Below, one piece after another: positions 62,012-64,000 of a DNA stretch of 64,000 nt. The notes under the pieces were generated by a model that was not told the DNA's origin, searched no databases, and saw nothing but the letters and a program-made list of their open reading frames with translations. Every line of letters begins with the position of its first letter. Within the stretch, counting starts at the first letter, position 1. Where the stretch lies: assembly GCF_008831285.2 (NCBI RefSeq), contig NC_045145.1, forward strand, positions 5,580,802 through 5,644,801, written 5' to 3'. The stretch comes from Nymphaea colorata (Eukaryota; Streptophyta; Magnoliopsida; Nymphaeales; Nymphaeaceae). Both the position numbers and the translations under genes were made by a program.

Positions 62012-63894
62012 CTTGGAGCCTTGGATCTTTTGTAATTAATTGTAGCCTTGTAGGTGAACTCATTGTCTACTAACAATAGGGAAGAAGGAGCATGGATGTG
62101 GTGAGGCAATGTTATCAAAGGCATAGCTTATCGCGTATCGGTCGGGCCGACCTATACGCTATATCGTAATGTATCGTAAAATTAATTTTAAAAATTTTTA
62201 AAAATATTAAAAATCATAAAAATAGAAAAAAATCATAAAAAATCCAAAAAAATCAGAAAAAAAAAAAGCAAAAAACAGAAAAAATCAAGAAAAATGTATT
62301 TAAAGGAACATTGATGTATATGAATTATGAAGTATGAAGAACACATTCCAAAATAAGAAATGAGACATTCAAAATAACATAATAAGCAGTCGAAGAGAAT
62401 TTGATTACATCACAATTCATAAGTTCGAAAGTCAAAACGTATAGTTATCATCTTTCATAATTCAACAATAATCCTCGTCAATCGTCCTCACAACGAGAAA
62501 GAGAGCTTCTTCACCGGCAAAGCTTGATGCAAATGAAGAAAATCTCTCCCTCCCAAGTCTCTTGCAGTGTTTAGAAACCAGAAAAGAGAGAGAGAGGAGC
62601 GTAGCTTTTAAAACAACACGCAAAAAAGGGGCCGTCGAGCCCCTTTTTAATTTTTCTCCCGTATCGTACGATACGGGGGTGTATCGCCCGTATCGTGCGA
62701 TACGGCCCTCGTATCGCATGATACGGGCGATACGCGTACGATACGCACGCGTAGTGAATGCATATCGTATAGGTTTCTTCGACCTATACGATACGTATCG
62801 TATGATACGGATAACACTGAGGTAAGGTCTCACTTACTTAGGACAGAGTTAAGCAACCAGAATCTGTCACAAACTAATCCCTACTTAGCTGTCTCTAAGC
62901 TTTCTGATAGTCTGATGCGCAGGAAAAAAAATATCAGCAATATTTTCAAAACATGATAATAATACCACTAAAAAATCATAAAACAAGAAAAGGGAATTTA
63001 TCGTGATATATTGAAATATTGTCAGTTAGAATTTCTTGTACAAATGTCGCATTATTAATGTACTTTAACTTTTTTGTTTCTTTACAAAGTAATAATATGT
63101 CAATTGTAAACATTTTTTAAAGAAAATTAGTAGAAAACTCATATTTGCATAATTTTCTATTTTCTGTATATCTTTAACTTTTCCCCCATATTTTCATCAG
63201 AAAAAAGAAAATTTCCAAATAATACCTGAGCAGAACTTGAGATGTTTCTACACGGATTTGCAGTATTTAACTCGTATGGCCATGTCCTAATTTTGTGATT
63301 ATGGCCTAACATAACTAGCTAACATATTCAACTGACCACGAGGCTGCTCTTTTATCTGATTGATCCAGTGATTTCCCTCATAAGTTGGCCCTATGCAGAG
63401 ATAGAGCTTTGGACTTGAGCAGGGGAATGGGGATTATAAAAAAGAGAGATTTTATTGTGAAGCTAGAAGCCTAGAACAATGAATTTCCAACAATGAACTT
63501 CTGTTAATTTGTTTACCATCAATGAAAACAGATATACAGCTGCAAACATAATTCACATTTCCAACTATTAAAACACTCATAGGTGCTGCAGTAATTTTCC
63601 ATGTGAACTTAGAAGGTGAGGAAAAAGGAAGTAAACTCTCAGTGCATCAATCAATGGCTTTGAGCGAAAATAAAATAAAATAAAATGTTAAAAGACAAAA
63701 AAGATATTGAATACAATCTTATTACCGTTATTCCCATCTTAGGAAGTACTGTTTGGATAAATATCCGAGTTTTCCTGTAGCAGTCAGTGGTTGTCACTAG
63801 ATGCCCACCAGCTGGTACTAATGCCATCATCATAACAGTACTAGCACACATGCCAGATGCCATCAACAACGTTGATTCAGCCCCCTCTAGTGCA
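40954..63894 (-). CDS. CGS: Cystathionine gamma-synthase, 3' eight exons (5' end outside window)
   Basis: The enzyme makes cystathionine from O-phosphohomoserine and cysteine in plastids (family knowledge) and commits aspartate-derived carbon to methionine. Exons, in gene order: 63894-63726, 59040-58981, 58906-58703, 58621-58535, 58229-58122, 41753-41658, 41569-41451, 41077-40954 (stop TAA at 40956-40954). They join in frame without stops. Conserved Cys/Met-metabolism PLP-enzyme motifs include [54 protein letters not shown] (the lysine that binds pyridoxal phosphate), [50 protein letters not shown] and [21 protein letters not shown]. The transit peptide and the first exons, with any MTO1-type regulatory region, lie past base 64000. 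Introns run from 74 bp to 16.4 kb. The gene looks intact in this part. Confidence 0.95.
41451..41569 (-). CDS. CGS: CGS exon (VSGDLNTT...IMSYW)
   Basis: 119 bp, bounded by CAG| and |GTATCT. It ends two bases into the tryptophan codon completed by the last exon. Contains [12 protein letters not shown]. Confidence 0.96.
41658..41753 (-). CDS. CGS: CGS exon ([11 protein letters not shown]...GGVVSFE)
   Basis: 96 bp, 32 codons, bounded by CAG| and |GTGTGT. Starts right after the 16.4-kb intron and continues the protein without loss of a residue. Confidence 0.96.
41932..42004. repeat. TA microsatellite, about 36 units
   Basis: An uninterrupted alternating TA run of about 73 bases, inside the CGS intron and about 180 bp from its 3' splice site. 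Confidence 0.98.
42838..43130 (+). mobile_element. Left-end fragment of the hAT-like family
   Basis: Begins CTATGTGACATG and aligns with the first 250 bases of the elements at 27570 and 54946: 'gtcaac' and 'gtcaggtgc.gtcaac' motifs in the same order, then an A-run and 'ttttct'. It is diverged and has no right end nearby. Confidence 0.6.
43131..43700. other. AT-rich intronic stretch
   Basis: No gene; a short GT repeat lies at about 43327-43341. It ends at the target site of Copia element C. Confidence 0.6.
43706..44137 (+). repeat. 5' LTR of Copia element C
   Basis: 432 bp from TGTTAAAATATAAATCC to ...TTTCTATCA. A TATA-like TTATAAATAG sits at 44002-44011. A 47-bp unit is repeated in tandem in the middle, and a short CT run (about 44069-44088) precedes the end. 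Confidence 0.97.
43817..43985 (+). repeat. 47-bp tandem units inside the Copia C LTR
   Basis: Successive copies of 'agtctcctaggattctatgt' + 'tgtaattaatatccttgtaa' + 'tatgtga' begin about 47 bases apart (three full units and a partial fourth). The same array is in the 3' LTR. It lies just upstream of the TATA-like box, so an enhancer role is possible but not shown. Confidence 0.85.
44138..44152 (+). other. Primer-binding site of Copia element C
   Basis: TGGTATCAGAGCGCC follows the LTR without a gap and matches the 3' end of methionine initiator tRNA over its first 12 bases. Confidence 0.96.
44358..48147 (+). pseudogene. Copia element C gag-pol with deletion of the RT core
   Basis: I chose ATG 44358 ([13 protein letters not shown]) because Copia gag homology begins there; the open frame extends upstream into the leader. 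Residues about 25-240 are gag ([13 protein letters not shown]). A CX2CX4HX4C knuckle ([14 protein letters not shown]) starts near residue 273. The protease DSGAATHV has its aspartate at 339. Integrase has D563 (SDVWGP), D626 (CDGGGEY) and E662 (NGVVERKH), a perfect DD35E spacing. RT starts near 930 with the first catalytic aspartate in [12 protein letters not shown] (residue 1029) and [11 protein letters not shown]. At about 47640-47665 the frame breaks and jumps to [15 protein letters not shown], i.e. into RNase H. The YVDD box and roughly 200-250 residues are missing. RNase H then runs in another frame to TAA at 48145. Confidence 0.94.
48131..48141 (+). other. Polypurine tract of Copia element C
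   Basis: TTGAGGGAGGG is directly before the 3' LTR, and the last codons of the polyprotein (LEGGC) overlap it. Confidence 0.93.
48142..48605 (+). repeat. 3' LTR of Copia element C
   Basis: 464 bp. It matches the 5' LTR except for one A-to-G change in the 47-bp array and a longer CT/CTAT microsatellite (48507-48555), which explains the 32-bp length difference. Confidence 0.97.
48611..53470. other. Long AT-rich intronic stretch, mostly unassigned
   Basis: No gene-like frame. 48830-49150 is rich in 'gtcaaa' words ('tagtcaa', 'ggtcaaat'). 50260-50530 has a TATA-like TTTATATAAAAACCC, a purine-rich leader and a CT/CA microsatellite, resembling an LTR promoter region, but no LTR ends or retroelement internal region could be found. 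The remainder is low-complexity A/T DNA. Confidence 0.45.
50434..50484 (+). repeat. Compound CT/CA microsatellite
   Basis: About 18 CT units pass directly into about seven CA units. Confidence 0.96.
53485..53577 (+). mobile_element. Right-end fragment of the hAT-like family
   Basis: 'aagtttttttgaaaaatgcc' followed by 'gcaccc'-type words and ending 'cccatgtgacacag' matches the right ends at 28749 and 56186. No partner left end is evident. Confidence 0.5.
53808..53910 (-). mobile_element. Inverted right-end fragment of the hAT-like family
   Basis: Reads CTGGGTCACCTGAG, then 'gaggtgcggttgcaggtg', 'aaaaaaatttcagtgcggga' and a TA run, which is the reverse complement of the right ends at 28749 and 56186. 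It opens a further family member in minus orientation; I could not find the other end. Confidence 0.5.
53911..54945. other. A-rich repeat stretch
   Basis: 54010-54280 resembles 29090-29340. Runs of A and T with 'acgtttttt' and 'aaaaaacg' words could form weak hairpins. No gene. Confidence 0.5.
54946..56186 (+). mobile_element. hAT-like non-autonomous DNA transposon 2 (1241 bp)
   Basis: Left end CTAAGTCACACGGG; right end is the complement of CTATGTCACATAAG. The 8-bp flanks GTGGGCGG (54938-54945) and GTGAGCGG (56187-56194) match at seven of eight positions. It has the same subterminal motifs as element 1 (GTCAGGTGCGGTCAA words at the left; CCGCACC words after a TA run at the right). A pyrimidine-rich tract with a repeated 'cctccaccgg' unit lies at 55220-55400. 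No transposase is encoded. Confidence 0.85.
56187..57044. other. Intronic stretch without a supported gene
   Basis: Overlapping frames on both strands at 56530-56780 have no recognised domain. TA repeats occur near 56227-56238. Confidence 0.5.
57048..57279. mobile_element. Tourist-like MITE (PIF/Harbinger type), 232 bp
   Basis: Terminal inverted repeats GGCCCCGTTTGATG and GGTCCCATTTGATG (complement of the right end) are flanked on both sides by TAA (57045-57047 and 57280-57282). A TIR beginning GGSCC and a 3-bp TWA target duplication are diagnostic of Tourist-like MITEs. Non-coding. Confidence 0.88.
57283..58121. other. Intron sequence next to the CGS exon
   Basis: Ordinary intron sequence; no repeat or gene recognised. 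Confidence 0.6.
58122..58229 (-). CDS. CGS: CGS exon ([11 protein letters not shown]...EVHPK)
   Basis: 108 bp, 36 codons, bounded by CAG| and |GTATAG. Includes the strongly conserved [10 protein letters not shown] segment. The 16.4-kb intron follows. Confidence 0.96.
58535..58621 (-). CDS. CGS: CGS exon (VIGGCISGS...GGVLNP)
   Basis: 87 bp, 29 codons, bounded by CAG| and |GTAAGC. Encodes [20 protein letters not shown] followed by HILGGVLNP. Confidence 0.96.
58703..58906 (-). CDS. CGS: CGS exon with catalytic lysine
   Basis: 204 bp, 68 codons, from [12 protein letters not shown] to KYLAGHND. It holds the cofactor aspartate region (CIDGTFATP) and the lysine in [11 protein letters not shown] that forms the Schiff base. 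Donor GAT|GTGAGT. Confidence 0.96.
58981..59040 (-). CDS. CGS: CGS exon (ATVIDPAD...LDKNN)
   Basis: 60 bp, 20 codons, acceptor ...CTGCAG. The donor must be AAT|GTTGGT to stay in frame with the next exon; a GT four bases downstream would shift the frame. Confidence 0.9.
59480..59806. repeat. Local duplication, about 200-bp unit, second unit interrupted
   Basis: 'gacatgaaacttaataggca' ... 'aactgcatgatgggaagat' ... 'attattcagtaagctt' occurs at about 59514-59603 and again at about 59719-59806. The second unit stops at 59806 and resumes at 61459 ('gctttggacgatttgcaac'), because a TRIM inserted into it. Confidence 0.87.
59807..60067 (-). repeat. 3' LTR of the TRIM-like element
   Basis: 261 bp, beginning TGATGCAAGA and ending TCTTGCATCA on either strand. 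On the minus strand TAGGGGGACC, a purine-rich tract, lies directly upstream (60068-60077). Confidence 0.93.
60330..60612 (-). mobile_element. GATACG-repeat element fragment nested in the TRIM
   Basis: Many copies of 'acgatacg' and 'tacgatac' occur on both sides of an AT-rich core (60460-60520). The right edge, read on the minus strand, is GCAATGTTGTAAAAGGCATA, close to the left end of the element at 62107. The other end is not clear. The protein-like frames here (runs of YDT/IRY) are repeat artefacts. Confidence 0.65.
60864..61130 (-). pseudogene. gag N-terminal remnant inside the TRIM-like element
   Basis: From ATG 61130 the reading is MEEGVQ, stop, then [20 protein letters not shown] and [13 protein letters not shown] short acidic start followed by a coiled-coil-like segment is common at the N-terminus of plant Ty3/Gypsy gag proteins. 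The reading ends with a stop near 60866, and no capsid core or pol follows. Confidence 0.6.
61159..61174 (-). other. Primer-binding site of the TRIM-like element
   Basis: TGGTATCAGAGCAAGG on the minus strand, two bases from the LTR; complementary to methionine initiator tRNA. Confidence 0.94.
61177..61458 (-). repeat. 5' LTR of the TRIM-like element
   Basis: 282 bp, with the same ends as the other LTR. It differs by several substitutions and indels of 6-15 bp, so the insertion is much older than Copia element C. Confidence 0.93.
61931..62010. repeat. Compound CT/TA microsatellite
   Basis: About ten CT units pass into about 30 TA units with one interruption (atctatat). Confidence 0.97.
62107..62819. 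mobile_element. GATACG-repeat TIR element, 713 bp
   Basis: Ten-base ends CAATGTTATC and, on the other strand, CAGTGTTATC differ at one position. The flanks TGGTGAGG (62099-62106) and AGGTAAGG (62820-62827) agree at six of eight positions, which would fit an old 8-bp hAT-type target duplication. Subterminal arrays of CGTATCGTACGATACG palindromes surround an AT-rich core. No transposase. The superfamily call is tentative. Confidence 0.65.
63726..63894 (-). CDS. CGS: CGS exon (ALEGAES...PKMGIT)
   Basis: 169 bp. The acceptor ...TTCATCAG lies before the first base, which completes a split AGT (serine) codon. It ends at ACG|GTAATA. It encodes the PLP-binding ASGMCAST region and [17 protein letters not shown]. 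Confidence 0.93.
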
Positions 63895-64000
63895 CTGATG
63901 AATGCCAAAGTTCAGACAGGACACTGACAGCAGAAAAAATATATTCCCTACTAGACATGGAGAATGGTGGTCAGGAAACATTCTAGAAGGAAACGCTACC

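Larger units (their letters stand above)
59041..63725 (-). other. 4.7-kb CGS intron with TRIM and GATACG elements
   Basis: Starts GTAATA and ends CTGCAG on the gene strand. It holds a local duplication, a TRIM-like element, CT/TA microsatellites and a GATACG-repeat element. The parts at 59041-59480 and 62830-63725 show nothing else. Confidence 0.88.

Noticed and set aside
62462-62833. 123-codon minus-strand frame rich in R/Y/I
   Set aside because: It is the translation of GATACG palindromic repeats.

Overview
The window is nuclear DNA from a land plant, most likely an angiosperm with a large, repeat-rich genome. The evidence is one plant gene with spliceosomal introns of up to 16.4 kb, plant-type Copia and Tekay/Del retrotransposons, TIR elements and MITEs, and long AT-rich non-coding stretches. 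I cannot name the species.

Only one host gene looks functional: the 3' two thirds of a plastid-type cystathionine gamma-synthase on the minus strand (eight exons, 63894 down to 40954). All exons join in frame with GT/AG introns and keep the pyridoxal-phosphate lysine motif. Its first exons lie beyond base 64000. Its introns hold most of the young mobile DNA: a Copia element with near-identical LTRs (43706-48605), a hAT-like element (54946-56186), a Tourist-like MITE (57048-57279), a TRIM-like mini LTR element (59807-61458) and a GATACG-repeat element (62107-62819).

Left to right: 1-2788 is a minus-strand Copia element, cut by the window edge, inserted into an older pair of diverged direct repeats (about 2.79-3.99 kb and 6.27-7.65 kb) that may be LTRs of a decayed element. 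At 8.78-9.94 kb lies a broken LRR (resistance-gene type) fragment on the minus strand, cut by the 5' LTR of a decayed Tekay/Del chromodomain Ty3 element (9938-18628). At 20.5-22.04 kb is the decayed 3' part of another Copia element with its LTR. At 22.44-23.48 kb is an intron-bearing pseudogene fragment of a WDR70 (gastrulation-defective 1) homologue. From 24.2 to 38.65 kb there is a patchwork of direct duplications of exon/intron pieces from an unidentified host gene. One copy carries a hAT-like insertion (27570-28749), and the paralogous copy preserves the empty target site. A tRNA-type SINE candidate lies at 39.19 kb.

I found no undescribed multi-gene system. The most informative features are evolutionary: an empty-site/filled-site pair that defines a hAT family and its 8-bp target duplication; a very recent Copia insertion whose reverse transcriptase core is deleted; a possible frame-changing tandem splice donor in the cystathionine gamma-synthase gene; and a TRIM that interrupts a local duplication and carries a gag remnant.
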